Of a stretch of DNA of 26,727 nucleotides, positions 6,712-14,604 are shown piece by piece (the first letter of the stretch is position 1; each line of letters starts with the position of its first letter). This stretch comes from a virus. The notes under the pieces are model-generated. The model saw nothing but the letters and a program-made list of their open reading frames with translations. It had not been told where the DNA came from and did not search any database. Location of the stretch: the IMG/VR virus record IMGVR_UViG_3300009154_003182, positions 1 to 26,727 of that record; one strand, 5' to 3'. The position numbers were made by a program, and so were the translations under genes.

Positions 6712-7847
6712 CTGACATAGCCAAAGAACTATTTGACAAAAAGGACTTTCAGGGTTCACTTCAATACATGACTGAACTTCATGGTCAAGAGGGTTATGAT
6801 AGAGACGGTCTGAAGTTGAATATGGCTAAATGTTTCTATCATTTACAAAGAGCCGACCTGGCGGAAAAACTGCTGTATCAAATTGCACAACTTGATGATA
6901 ATGGCATGACTGATCTGGCTTTGTATAAGAATGCTCAGGGTAAGTTTGATGAAGCACACCTCATGTACAAATCCATCCACACACCACAAGCCAGGTTCAA
7001 TCTGGCTTGGCATCTGTTAAGGGAACACCAGTTTCTGGAAGGCATGCAATTACTAAATTCTGGTAGAGATCTTGGAGTATTCGGTTCGGCTCATCATTAT
7101 GGTGTGGATTACTCCAGAGTGTACACAGGTGGAAAAGCGAACAAACTGGCAGTGTTGATGGAGGGTGGTCATGGAGATGAATTGATCTTTGCTCGTTGGC
7201 TGCCTCATGTGGCTGAATTTTGTAATCACATGCAAGTGTATTGCAGTAAGGGCATGGTTCCGCTTTTTAGACAGTTTGGGTTTGATGCTCATGATCATGA
7301 TCTGTTCAGGGGGGCTGACTATGATCAGTTTGTGCCCAGCATGGCCATCCCAGTATTGTTCAAACTGGAACATCCCCTGGCAGAGTGTGTGATGCCCTTC
7401 CTGCCTTCACACTCTGGCCACACTGGTAAGATTGGCATCAAATATCGTGGTAATCCAGAATTTGAACATGATCAGTTTAGAGAAATTCCCATTGAGATCT
7501 TTGAGGGTGTGGAACAATATGGTGAGCTTGTGGACCTACAGCTGGACCACATACTCACAAACAAGGGCATCAAGGTGGGTAAACACATAAACACCTGGGT
7601 GGACACTTATAATGTGATTAATCAATTGGATTTGGTGATCACCAGTTGCACCAGTGTGGCTCATCTTTCTGCATCCATGGGTAAATACACCATCATATTG
7701 GTGCCCCTGATGTCCTACTTTGTATGGCAGGGTTTACCTTGGTATGGAGAACGTGTGAAGGTCATCAAGCAAAGTGTTTATGGCTCTTGGCAGGAATCCG
7801 AACAAGAATTACATAACTTTTTAGGTGGCAAATGTCCGGTACGCTAA
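6708..7847 (+). CDS. TPR domain plus GT9-like (GT-B) glycosyltransferase
   Basis: 379 residues. The first ~130 form three to four TPR-like helical pairs (FDKKDFQGSLQYMTELHG, KCFYHLQRADLAEKLLYQIA, KNAQGKFDEAHLMYKSI). The rest matches the heptosyltransferase-like GT9 GT-B fold: MEGGHGDELIFARWLPHV at the N-domain nucleotide loop and LVITSCTSVAHLSASMGKYT in the C-domain, the typical DLVIsxDTSvAHLAgAlGkp motif. TPR-GT9 fusions generally transfer sugars to proteins or lipopolysaccharide-like acceptors. Acceptor and donor cannot be deduced. It is coupled to the upstream oxygenase (ATGA) and overlaps the third RCC1 gene by 16 nt, so it is expressed with both. Confidence 0.75.
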   Translation: MTDIAKELFDKKDFQGSLQYMTELHGQEGYDRDGLKLNMAKCFYHLQRADLAEKLLYQIAQLDDNGMTDLALYKNAQGKFDEAHLMYKSIHTPQARFNLAWHLLREHQFLEGMQLLNSGRDLGVFGSAHHYGVDYSRVYTGGKANKLAVLMEGGHGDELIFARWLPHVAEFCNHMQVYCSKGMVPLFRQFGFDAHDHDLFRGADYDQFVPSMAIPVLFKLEHPLAECVMPFLPSHSGHTGKIGIKYRGNPEFEHDQFREIPIEIFEGVEQYGELVDLQLDHILTNKGIKVGKHINTWVDTYNVINQLDLVITSCTSVAHLSASMGKYTIILVPLMSYFVWQGLPWYGERVKVIKQSVYGSWQESEQELHNFLGGKCPVR

Positions 7848-8974
7848 AAACTAATGTGTTCACTCTCAACAAAATGTACCAGGTGATCGTGGATGGGTGT
7901 ATTGGTGTATACAACGCGAAATATGATCCAGGCGAATTGTGGGTTTGGGGATATAATGTGCACGGCGAGTTAGGTGATAACACTACTAATTGTAAATCGT
8001 CTCCAGTTCAAATTCCAGGCACTACATGGATTGATATATCTGGTGGAGGAAGTTTTGTGGGTTTTTCTTTAGCCAGAAAAACAGATGGTACTTTATGGTC
8101 TTGGGGTACAAATGGAACGGGTCAGTTAGGTGATGGAACTATCCTAAGGAAATCTTCACCAGTCCAAATTCCTGGCACTACTTGGAATGATATAGCAGCA
8201 GGTAGTACCCATTCTTTAGCCAGAAAAACAGATGGCACTCTATGGGCTTGGGGCGCTGGCGGCGCATTAGGCGATAATACTATCGTTAGCAAATCATCAC
8301 CTGTCCAAGTACCTGGCACTACTTGGAATGATATAGCAGCAGGCACTGGTTTTTCTTTAGCCAGAAAAACAGATGGTACTTTATGGGCTTGGGGATCTAA
8401 TAGTTTTGGTGGATTAGGCGATAATACTATCGTTAGCAAATCATCACCTGTCCAAGTACCTGGTACCACCTGGAATGATATAGCGGCTCTTGGATATTCA
8501 CTGGCCAGGCAAACTGATGGTACTTTATGGGCTTGGGGAATTAATCAATACGGTCAGTTAGGAGATAGTACAGTTATTAGCAAATCTTCACCTGTTCAAA
8601 TTCCTGGCACTACTTGGAATGATATAGCAGCAGGCACTAGTTATTCTTTAGCCAGAAAAACAGATGGTACTTTATGGGCTTGGGGAGTTAATGCTTATGG
8701 TACATTAGGTGATGGAACTACCAACTGGAGATCATCGCCAGTTCAAATTCCTGGCACTACTTGGAATGATATAGCGGCAGCAGTATCTGGCGATATTGCA
8801 TATGCACTAGCCAGAAGAACTGATGGTACTCTATGGGCTTGGGGTGATAACAGTTGGGGTCAGTTAGGAGATAGTACGGTTATTAGCAAAAGTTCACCAG
8901 TTCAAATTCCTGGCACCAACTGGAATGATATATCAGCTGGTTATGCTCATGCTTTAGCTCGTAAAGTTGTATAA
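7832..8974 (+). CDS. RCC1-repeat beta-propeller protein 3
   Basis: 380 residues: a 35-residue N-terminal segment, then seven repeats of the WGxNxxGxLGDNT...SSPVQIPGTTWNDIAAG...SLARKTDGTLW type. The third blade is the shortest because its AWGAGGALGD loop is contracted. Blades 3 and 4 share a 51-nt identical stretch (8266-8316 and 8413-8463), so recent duplication or gene conversion is evident. Closer to RCC1 protein 1 than to protein 2. The start lies inside the TPR-GT9 gene (16-nt overlap) and the stop overlaps the GT25 start (TAATG), embedding this adhesin between two glycosyltransferases. Probable virion-surface adhesin; no catalytic motif seen. Confidence 0.75.
   Translation: MSGTLKTNVFTLNKMYQVIVDGCIGVYNAKYDPGELWVWGYNVHGELGDNTTNCKSSPVQIPGTTWIDISGGGSFVGFSLARKTDGTLWSWGTNGTGQLGDGTILRKSSPVQIPGTTWNDIAAGSTHSLARKTDGTLWAWGAGGALGDNTIVSKSSPVQVPGTTWNDIAAGTGFSLARKTDGTLWAWGSNSFGGLGDNTIVSKSSPVQVPGTTWNDIAALGYSLARQTDGTLWAWGINQYGQLGDSTVISKSSPVQIPGTTWNDIAAGTSYSLARKTDGTLWAWGVNAYGTLGDGTTNWRSSPVQIPGTTWNDIAAAVSGDIAYALARRTDGTLWAWGDNSWGQLGDSTVISKSSPVQIPGTNWNDISAGYAHALARKVV
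8266..8463 (+). repeat. 51-nt direct repeat within RCC1 protein 3
   Basis: Positions 8266-8316 and 8413-8463 are identical over 51 nt (start ATTAGGCGATAATAC), spaced 147 nt apart, exactly one 49-residue blade. This exceeds what protein constraint needs, since neighbouring blades use different codons. It points to recent unequal recombination or gene conversion. Confidence 0.8.
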
Positions 8975-9645
8975 TGATCTCTCTACATAATTCGTATGAA
9001 ACGTTAATTGAATCCACTTACATCATTACTCTACCAAAAAATCCCATAAGTGTGCAATTGACCGACAGATGCATCACATCACTCAATCAAGTTCAACAGC
9101 CATACACCCTATGGGAAGGATTTGATGGCACTCAATCCACGTTAGAGATACCACACCATCTCAAAAACAAGTCACACATTCTGTTCCCAAAACTGGTGTT
9201 CACCGAACTTTCCCATGCTCAGCAGGGTTGTTTCCTGAGTCATTATTCTCTTTGGTGTCATTGTTTAGAGATTGACCAACCCATCACCATCCTGGAACAT
9301 GATGCTGTGATGATCAAACCATACACAAAACATGCGCTGTATAATTCCATCATCTACCTGGGATCCTGGGAACAATACAATGGTGAGCCCATTTATGCCA
9401 CTCCTCCGCATGCCTCTGACTATCAAGGACATTTGAGATCACTTTGCAGATCACATGCTTATTCCATCGATCCTGCGGTGGCCAGACATTTAGTTTCATA
9501 CACCATCAGAAATGGCTTGATAAATAGTTTGGACATGATGATCAGAGCAGATCTGTTCCCCATGGCCATGTTTGATCTTTATGCGTTTGACGCACCTGCA
9601 CCTTCCACAATTGCGAGAAATAATAATGAACAACCAGTTACGTGA
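8974..9645 (+). CDS. GT25-family glycosyltransferase
   Basis: 223 residues. The N-terminal YIITLPKNP, then LWEGFDG, LSHAQQGCFLSHYSLW and ITILEHDAVM (E108-H109-D110) are the hallmark order of GT25 enzymes. This family includes lipooligosaccharide galactosyltransferases (LgtB/LpsA type) and the procollagen galactosyltransferases. GT25 members are GT-A inverting enzymes using UDP-sugars. The later HAYSIDPAVARHL segment is the conserved Y-x-I/L-S region. It starts by TAATG overlap with RCC1 protein 3. The acceptor could be a phage adhesin or a host surface glycan. The family assignment is firm, the acceptor unknown. Confidence 0.85.
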   Translation: MISLHNSYETLIESTYIITLPKNPISVQLTDRCITSLNQVQQPYTLWEGFDGTQSTLEIPHHLKNKSHILFPKLVFTELSHAQQGCFLSHYSLWCHCLEIDQPITILEHDAVMIKPYTKHALYNSIIYLGSWEQYNGEPIYATPPHASDYQGHLRSLCRSHAYSIDPAVARHLVSYTIRNGLINSLDMMIRADLFPMAMFDLYAFDAPAPSTIARNNNEQPVT

Positions 9646-10084
9646 TCTTTATGTGGACTTTCAAATTGCAGATTTTGATGATGATCTGATTGCAATTTGT
9701 GTCAGAACAGTTAATATATTGAAATGGGGATTCCAGGAGGCATCAGAGGGTGAATTTGAACCAGCTCAAAATGAATGGCCAAGCAGGTTTTTTAAACTTC
9801 AGCCCCATTTTCCCTCCATGAAAAACAGAAAGTCATGCAGACAAGCATTGGATTATGCAATGAAACTTGAACAGGAACATGAAGTCAGGGTAGTCAATAT
9901 CATGACCACCATGATTGCCATCACCTATGTGTACCATTTACCAACTGTAGGTCTGTATGACGCAGCCAAAAATAACATGGAGTTCGGTAGGAAAGAGGCT
10001 GAACTCATGCTGATTGAAGACAAGATGAGCACTAACTGGATCAAAGAACCTTCCCATAGAGATTTTTCAAATATCCTTCTATGA
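9626..10084 (+). CDS. Hypothetical protein in the glycosylation cluster
   Basis: 152 residues from ATG 9626 (MNNQLRDLYVDF); earlier in-frame starts lie inside the GT25 gene and give an unlikely N-terminus. Acidic, mostly helical, with a hydrophobic stretch around VVNIMTTMIAITYVYHLP that is too interrupted for a confident membrane helix. No known motif recognised. It overlaps the GT25 end by 20 nt and the next gene by ATGA (10081-10084), so it is translated within the sugar-transfer operon; a helper or acceptor role is possible but unsupported. Confidence 0.6.
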   Translation: MNNQLRDLYVDFQIADFDDDLIAICVRTVNILKWGFQEASEGEFEPAQNEWPSRFFKLQPHFPSMKNRKSCRQALDYAMKLEQEHEVRVVNIMTTMIAITYVYHLPTVGLYDAAKNNMEFGRKEAELMLIEDKMSTNWIKEPSHRDFSNILL

Positions 10085-10707
10085 CAAGAAAATGCATTCA
10101 TGTGGTCCGAATTGGCAATTATTTGCCTGAGCTCTGGGCAATCACTTATCCTAATATCAAGACATACGCCGATAGAATCAGAAGTGATCTAAACATAATC
10201 ACAACTAGAAAATACCCTTTATGGAATGTGTTATATGAAAAGATGCAGGTTTATGAATACGGCATAAACTATGATCACAACTTCCTGCTAGACATGGATG
10301 TTTTGATCCACCACCAATTTCCAGACTTCTCTACTATCTGTAATAAGTATCATGTGGGTTTCAATGACAACTTTTTTGCCACTGATTACTTTGATACCCG
10401 CAATCCATACTTTGAACGTGATGGCAGAAATGTGGGTATAGCATCAAATGCTGTGATCACTTGTAGGCACACTCATGATCTTTGGTGCCCACTGCCATAT
10501 GATCACGAACAAGTCAAACAGTATCTACTTCATTCAAGAAGCGGAGTTGACGAATTCGCTTTGTCGTTTAATCTAGCTAGATATGGTTTGAAGTACAACG
10601 GCATCACCTGGGAAGATTGGCAACGTTATTACTTTGTGCATCTGGGCACAGGTGAAAATCCCATCAGTCAAGCTAACATGATCTTATCAAAATGGAAAAG
10701 TGAATGA
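10081..10707 (+). CDS. GT-A glycosyltransferase, GT8-like
   Basis: 208 residues. The FLLDMDVLIHHQF motif (D71-M-D73) is a typical metal- and nucleotide-sugar-binding DxD following a beta strand. Upstream, YPNIKTYADRIRSD and KYPLWNVLYEKMQVYEYG match the pattern common in small GT8-like enzymes of phages and marine bacteria. GVDEFALSFNLARYG near residue 160 would be the DE-containing active-site helix. Donor and acceptor unknown. Overlaps the preceding and following genes by ATGA. A related but distinct assignment (another GT-A family) is possible. Confidence 0.65.
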   Translation: MTRKCIHVVRIGNYLPELWAITYPNIKTYADRIRSDLNIITTRKYPLWNVLYEKMQVYEYGINYDHNFLLDMDVLIHHQFPDFSTICNKYHVGFNDNFFATDYFDTRNPYFERDGRNVGIASNAVITCRHTHDLWCPLPYDHEQVKQYLLHSRSGVDEFALSFNLARYGLKYNGITWEDWQRYYFVHLGTGENPISQANMILSKWKSE

Positions 10708-11621
10708 GAAACACCACCTTTATGCTGACTGGAGGCGCAGGTCGAATTATTTGTGCAATCCCGGTTTTGGAAAAATATCATCGGTTGAATCCCAATGACA
10801 ATTTCAAAGTGATTGTGCATGGATGGGAGCATTTATACTGGAATCATCCCTTGCTTCAGCAAAGAACATTTGGGGTTGGCCAGAAAGGCATGTTTGACCT
10901 ATTGATCAAAGATAATAATTTGGTCTCCCCAGAACCATATTTTCGTTGGTCATATTACAATCAAAAAAAGTCCATGATTGAGGCTTTTGACGAAGAGATC
11001 AATCACACAGACGATCATGGTGACTTGTTGCCGCCAAAACTTTACTGTCATAATAATGAAATTGAGACTGCTAGAACCATGATTCAGCAAGCTCTGGACA
11101 TGAAGAAAAAGAAAAAGTTCATAGTGTATCAGCCGTATGGTAGCGGCATCCAAGTTGTGAACAACAGGCCCATGGATGCATCATCCAGAAGTCTGGATGT
11201 GGATCATGCACTGAAGCTGGGCAGATTATTATCTCAAGATGCAGTGGTCTTATACTTTGGTCCTAGCGAATACATTCATCCCCAGGATGATTTCATGCTG
11301 AATGCTAAGAACATACCAAATGTGGATCTGAGATTTTACATGGCCATGATTTCACAATGTGATTATTTTGTGGGGTGTGATTCTGTGGGTCAGCACATGG
11401 CAAGGGCGTTTGGAAAACCAGGCACTGTGATTTTGGGATCCACATTTGCTCAGAATGTTTCTTACCCAGACTGGTTCAACATCTATAAGAAACAAGGAAT
11501 GACCATATACAATCCCATGCGAATATCCGGACCAGACTCTGAATTTGCTGATAGGCTCAATCATGACTCCATGACCTTCACAGATGAACAACTGAATGAA
11601 ATTTACAGGACTTGCAAATGA
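10704..11621 (+). CDS. GT9-like (heptosyltransferase-fold) glycosyltransferase
   Basis: 305 residues in a GT-B arrangement. The N-domain begins TGGAGRIICAIPVLEKYH, where a glycine loop follows strand 1. The C-domain has FIVYQPYGSG and SQCDYFVGCDSVGQHMARAFGKPGTVILGST, the GT9 donor-site pattern. Comparable to the TPR-GT9 protein at 6708 and to the split GT9 at 16068/17045. It probably transfers a heptose-like or other sugar; specificity is not predictable. Starts by ATGA overlap with the GT8-like gene and ends by ATGA overlap with the methyltransferase (11618-11621). Confidence 0.7.
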   Translation: MRNTTFMLTGGAGRIICAIPVLEKYHRLNPNDNFKVIVHGWEHLYWNHPLLQQRTFGVGQKGMFDLLIKDNNLVSPEPYFRWSYYNQKKSMIEAFDEEINHTDDHGDLLPPKLYCHNNEIETARTMIQQALDMKKKKKFIVYQPYGSGIQVVNNRPMDASSRSLDVDHALKLGRLLSQDAVVLYFGPSEYIHPQDDFMLNAKNIPNVDLRFYMAMISQCDYFVGCDSVGQHMARAFGKPGTVILGSTFAQNVSYPDWFNIYKKQGMTIYNPMRISGPDSEFADRLNHDSMTFTDEQLNEIYRTCK

Positions 11622-12226
11622 CCAATTATAATTTCTTCCAATTCCACGATTTTATTAAGGGTAGTGTTACATCCATTATAGATATAATCGGCGTACCACA
11701 AACAGTGATTGAGATTGGAGTGTTCTACGGGCATTTCACTTTCAACATGGTGGAGAGTACTGCTTGTCTAAATCCAACGTATCGTCATTATGCTATTGAT
11801 CCTTACGGATACTCACACGATCTAGAAGATGCAGACATCAAAAAAGCATACGATGCATTCACTCATAACTTGTCAATATGTCCTTACAAATCTAATGTGG
11901 AGTTCATGAGACAAAACTCTACCCCTGCGTTGTTAGAGTTATTGTACAGAAAAGTCAAAGCGGATTTGATCTATATTGACGGAGATCATAGAGCTTCGGG
12001 GGTTCTAAAAGATCTTGTTCTTTCCTGGGAATTATTAAAAGTGGGCGGTGCTATCTTATGTGATGACTCTCACACATGGGTATACACAGACAAGAATAGA
12101 GAAAAGCCTGTGCAGATGTCACCCAAACTGGCAATAGACAATTTCATTCATTGTAACTGGGATAAACTGGAACCCATTCTGTTACCCAATGGTTATCAAA
12201 CAGCATTTATTAAGAGAGCAGACTGA
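11618..12226 (+). CDS. Class I SAM-dependent methyltransferase
   Basis: 202 residues starting at ATG 11618, which overlaps the upstream stop as ATGA; a TTG two codons earlier is the only in-frame alternative. The motif order VIEIGVFYGHFTFNM (motif I, SAM-binding), AIDPYG, ADLIYIDGDHRASGVLKDL and VGGAILCDDSH fits the Methyltransf_24-like families (cephalosporin hydroxylase/TylF-like relatives), which methylate sugars or small molecules. D in IDGDH probably binds metal. In this context it may O-methylate a transferred sugar. It ends the first sugar-gene unit; 12227-12374 is non-coding and holds a promoter. Confidence 0.75.
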   Translation: MTNYNFFQFHDFIKGSVTSIIDIIGVPQTVIEIGVFYGHFTFNMVESTACLNPTYRHYAIDPYGYSHDLEDADIKKAYDAFTHNLSICPYKSNVEFMRQNSTPALLELLYRKVKADLIYIDGDHRASGVLKDLVLSWELLKVGGAILCDDSHTWVYTDKNREKPVQMSPKLAIDNFIHCNWDKLEPILLPNGYQTAFIKRAD

Positions 12227-12345
12227 CCGTCTGTAAACTGGATGTCGGAATAGGCTCACCAATCTGTTAATCAGTCATTTAGTGACAATGTTATGCGATC
12301 CTTATGGGATATTAACATGTTTGTGTGTTATTTGAGTCTGGTCTA

Positions 12346-12374
12346 TTGAAAGGTTTAGATTTAGATCCTATAAT
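12346..12374 (+). promoter_or_regulatory. Sigma-70-like promoter, leaderless geometry
   Basis: TTGAAA (12346-12351), 17-nt spacer, TATAAT (12369-12374). The ATG of the GT2-FkbM gene at 12381 begins 6 nt after the -10 box, so transcription would start at or next to the start codon and the mRNA would be leaderless. The 148 nt upstream contain no other gene; a weak GTCA/TGAC hairpin lies near 12278-12290. Confidence 0.65.
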
Positions 12375-12380
12375 GTGATC

Positions 12381-13838
12381 ATGACCCATACCTTCAAATA
12401 TTCCATCATCATACCCACCTATAATCACTGTGATGATTTGCTCAAACCTTGCATAGACAGTGTGATAGCATACAGCCGTATGACTGATGTGGAACTGGTT
12501 ATCAGCGCCAATGGCTGCACAGACAACACCAGAGCATATCTGGACCAACTAAAAGCTCAATTTGAAAACATGGGTTTTGGTGATCATTTGACAGTGGTGT
12601 GGCACGATGAACCACTGGGTTTTAGTCGTGCTGTGAATGCAGGAATAAAAGCAAGCTCTGGTGCTCGTGTGCTATTGTTGAACAACGATGTCATACTGCT
12701 GCATCAACCACGTAACACATGGTTGAACAGACTGAATGCACCTTTTGAATCAGACTCCACTGTGGGTATTACCACCACACTCATGTTGCACTCTCCGCAA
12801 ACTGGCAGAGACTTTGCAGTGTTTTTCTGTACCCTGATTGATCAGAGACTGATTGAGCAGATTGGCATGTTGAACGAAGCATATGGTGTGGGTGCAGGAG
12901 AAGATACCGAATACTGTTTCATGGCAGAAGAGGCAGGTTGGCGTGTGGTGGGTGTAGCCAAAACCAGATATGAACCCAGCATTGGCACCAACGCTAGTGA
13001 CTTCCCCATCTGGCACAAAGCAGAAGGCACCATGCATGATCCCATATTGGTGCCCAACTGGACAGAGCTGTTCAACAACAACACCATCATGCTACAAGAA
13101 AAGTTCACTCCTGATTATTTGGTACAATCTCCCCAGGAAATTGCAGAAAAGTTTCCTCAGCTGTTGATTCCCGATGCTGAAACTCCTGCATTGTTTGCAG
13201 AGGTGTTCACAAACAATTCATACCACTTGAGCCTGGGTCATGTGCGCAATAAAGAGGTGATTGATATAGGTGCTAATGTGGGATTTTTTAGTGTGGCGGC
13301 AGCAGCACTGGGAGCAAGCAGAGTTTGGGCTTATGAACCTGTGAGTGTGACTCACGACAAATTGTTGAACAGTGTGAATACCACCGGACTTTCACATAAA
13401 ATCAAATGCCACAAACAAGCAGTCATGGGCTTGCCCACACCACCATTGATGATGGGGTTGCATGATCTTCATGGTAGTAACAGTGTGTACAAACAAAGTG
13501 AGCAATCTGAACTGGTTCCAGTGACCACATTGACTGATATCATGAAACAAACATTCAGTCACAATGTGATCCTAAAACTGGATTGTGAAGGCGCAGAATT
13601 CGACATCATACTGGATACTGCTCCTGAAGTGTTTGATCGCATCAAATGCATACATTTGGAAATTCACACCAACCTGCATCCTGTGCATAAAACTAGAGAA
13701 GTAATCACAGACAGACTGTTACAGTTGGGATTCAAACGTGTACACAGTCACAATATAGGCATTTATTGGTACAATGCCCAAGGAGAAGTAGTTAGTTGGA
13801 CACCTGGTCATTATTTTGTGGAAATGTGGCAGAAGTGA
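12381..13838 (+). CDS. GT2 glycosyltransferase fused to FkbM methyltransferase (copy 1)
   Basis: 485 residues from ATG 12381; GTG 12375 is in frame but lies against the -10 box. Residues about 1-235 form a GT2 GT-A domain: YSIIIPTYNHCDDLLKPC, SANGCTDNT, the donor-site LLLNNDV and GAGEDTEYCFMAEEAG, with the ED expected at the catalytic base. Residues about 270-485 form an FkbM methyltransferase: VIDIGANVGFFSVAAAALG, VWAYEP, LKLDCEGAEFDI and HLEIH. The fusion probably adds a sugar and O-methylates it. It starts a separate transcription unit. The same fusion recurs at 14605, and the GT2 part alone at 13858. Codons are rich in GTG/CAC/ACA compared with the RCC1 genes. Confidence 0.85.
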   Translation: MTHTFKYSIIIPTYNHCDDLLKPCIDSVIAYSRMTDVELVISANGCTDNTRAYLDQLKAQFENMGFGDHLTVVWHDEPLGFSRAVNAGIKASSGARVLLLNNDVILLHQPRNTWLNRLNAPFESDSTVGITTTLMLHSPQTGRDFAVFFCTLIDQRLIEQIGMLNEAYGVGAGEDTEYCFMAEEAGWRVVGVAKTRYEPSIGTNASDFPIWHKAEGTMHDPILVPNWTELFNNNTIMLQEKFTPDYLVQSPQEIAEKFPQLLIPDAETPALFAEVFTNNSYHLSLGHVRNKEVIDIGANVGFFSVAAAALGASRVWAYEPVSVTHDKLLNSVNTTGLSHKIKCHKQAVMGLPTPPLMMGLHDLHGSNSVYKQSEQSELVPVTTLTDIMKQTFSHNVILKLDCEGAEFDIILDTAPEVFDRIKCIHLEIHTNLHPVHKTREVITDRLLQLGFKRVHSHNIGIYWYNAQGEVVSWTPGHYFVEMWQK

Positions 13839-13857
13839 ACAAGAATAATCAATACCC

Positions 13858-14583
13858 ATGAAATATTCCATATTGATCCCCACTTACAACCATTGCGCAG
13901 ATTTACTAAAACCTTGTGTGGATTCCATACTCACTTATACTAACATGACCAATGTGGAACTCATCATCAGTGCAAATGGCTGTGTGGACAACACATGGAG
14001 TTATTTGCATGATTTGGATAACCGATTCCGTCAAGTGGGCATGCAAAACCACTTCAAATACACATGGTCAGATTCACCTTTGGGATACAGCGGGGCCAAC
14101 AATAAAGCTATTCCCATGGCCACAACTGACAAAATTGTGCTATTGAACAATGATTGTGTACTATTACATCAAACACGTGATCATTGGCTCAATCTGCTGC
14201 ATGCCCCATTCACCCAGAACACACTCACAGGGATATCTGGTGTGGTGAAAAGTCATGAACAAATTGTGAACAGAGATTTTTTGTTATTCTTTTGTGTGAT
14301 GATTGATCGCAAAGTGTTTGATCGTATAGGGTTATTGAACGAGACATATCAAGTGGGCGGATGTGAAGATGTGGAGTTCTGTATTGAGGCAGAAGAAGCA
14401 GGATTCATCGTGACCACATGTGACCATGGTTTGCATACTACTACACAAGCAGGAGTATGGAGCGGTGAATTCCCACTCTACCACAAAGGTCAAGGCACCA
14501 TATATGATGCTCAACTGGTTCCTGATTATGCACAAGCACAATCACATAACAATGCCCAACTAAAACACAAATATAATACCTGA
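13858..14583 (+). CDS. GT2 glycosyltransferase, tandem paralogue without FkbM
   Basis: 241 residues, aligned along its length with the GT2 half of its neighbours: MKYSILIPTYNHCADLLKPC, SANGCVDNTWSYL, KIVLLNNDCVLLHQ, VGGCEDVEFCIEAEEAG, and PLYHKGQGTIYDAQLVPDY at the end. The methyltransferase domain is absent, and the gene ends cleanly with a stop rather than degrading, so this may be a functional single-domain form or a clean deletion product. No clear Shine-Dalgarno precedes ATG 13858; the gene lies 19 nt after the upstream stop. Likely a sugar transferase with related but different specificity. Confidence 0.8.
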   Translation: MKYSILIPTYNHCADLLKPCVDSILTYTNMTNVELIISANGCVDNTWSYLHDLDNRFRQVGMQNHFKYTWSDSPLGYSGANNKAIPMATTDKIVLLNNDCVLLHQTRDHWLNLLHAPFTQNTLTGISGVVKSHEQIVNRDFLLFFCVMIDRKVFDRIGLLNETYQVGGCEDVEFCIEAEEAGFIVTTCDHGLHTTTQAGVWSGEFPLYHKGQGTIYDAQLVPDYAQAQSHNNAQLKHKYNT

Positions 14584-14604
14584 CCCTAACACCAAGGATT
14601 CATA

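Noticed and set aside
2482-8974. Diversity-generating retroelement acting on RCC1 loops
   Set aside because: No reverse transcriptase, template repeat or adenine-biased variation is visible in the window.
9572-9625. Extended N-terminus for the hypothetical gene after GT25
   Set aside because: It overlaps the GT25 coding end and reads as antipattern residues; ATG 9626 is the better start.
12227-12374. tRNA or small RNA in the gap before the GT2-FkbM gene
   Set aside because: No cloverleaf or TPsiC-like GTTCRA sequence found; only a short GTCA/TGAC hairpin and the promoter.
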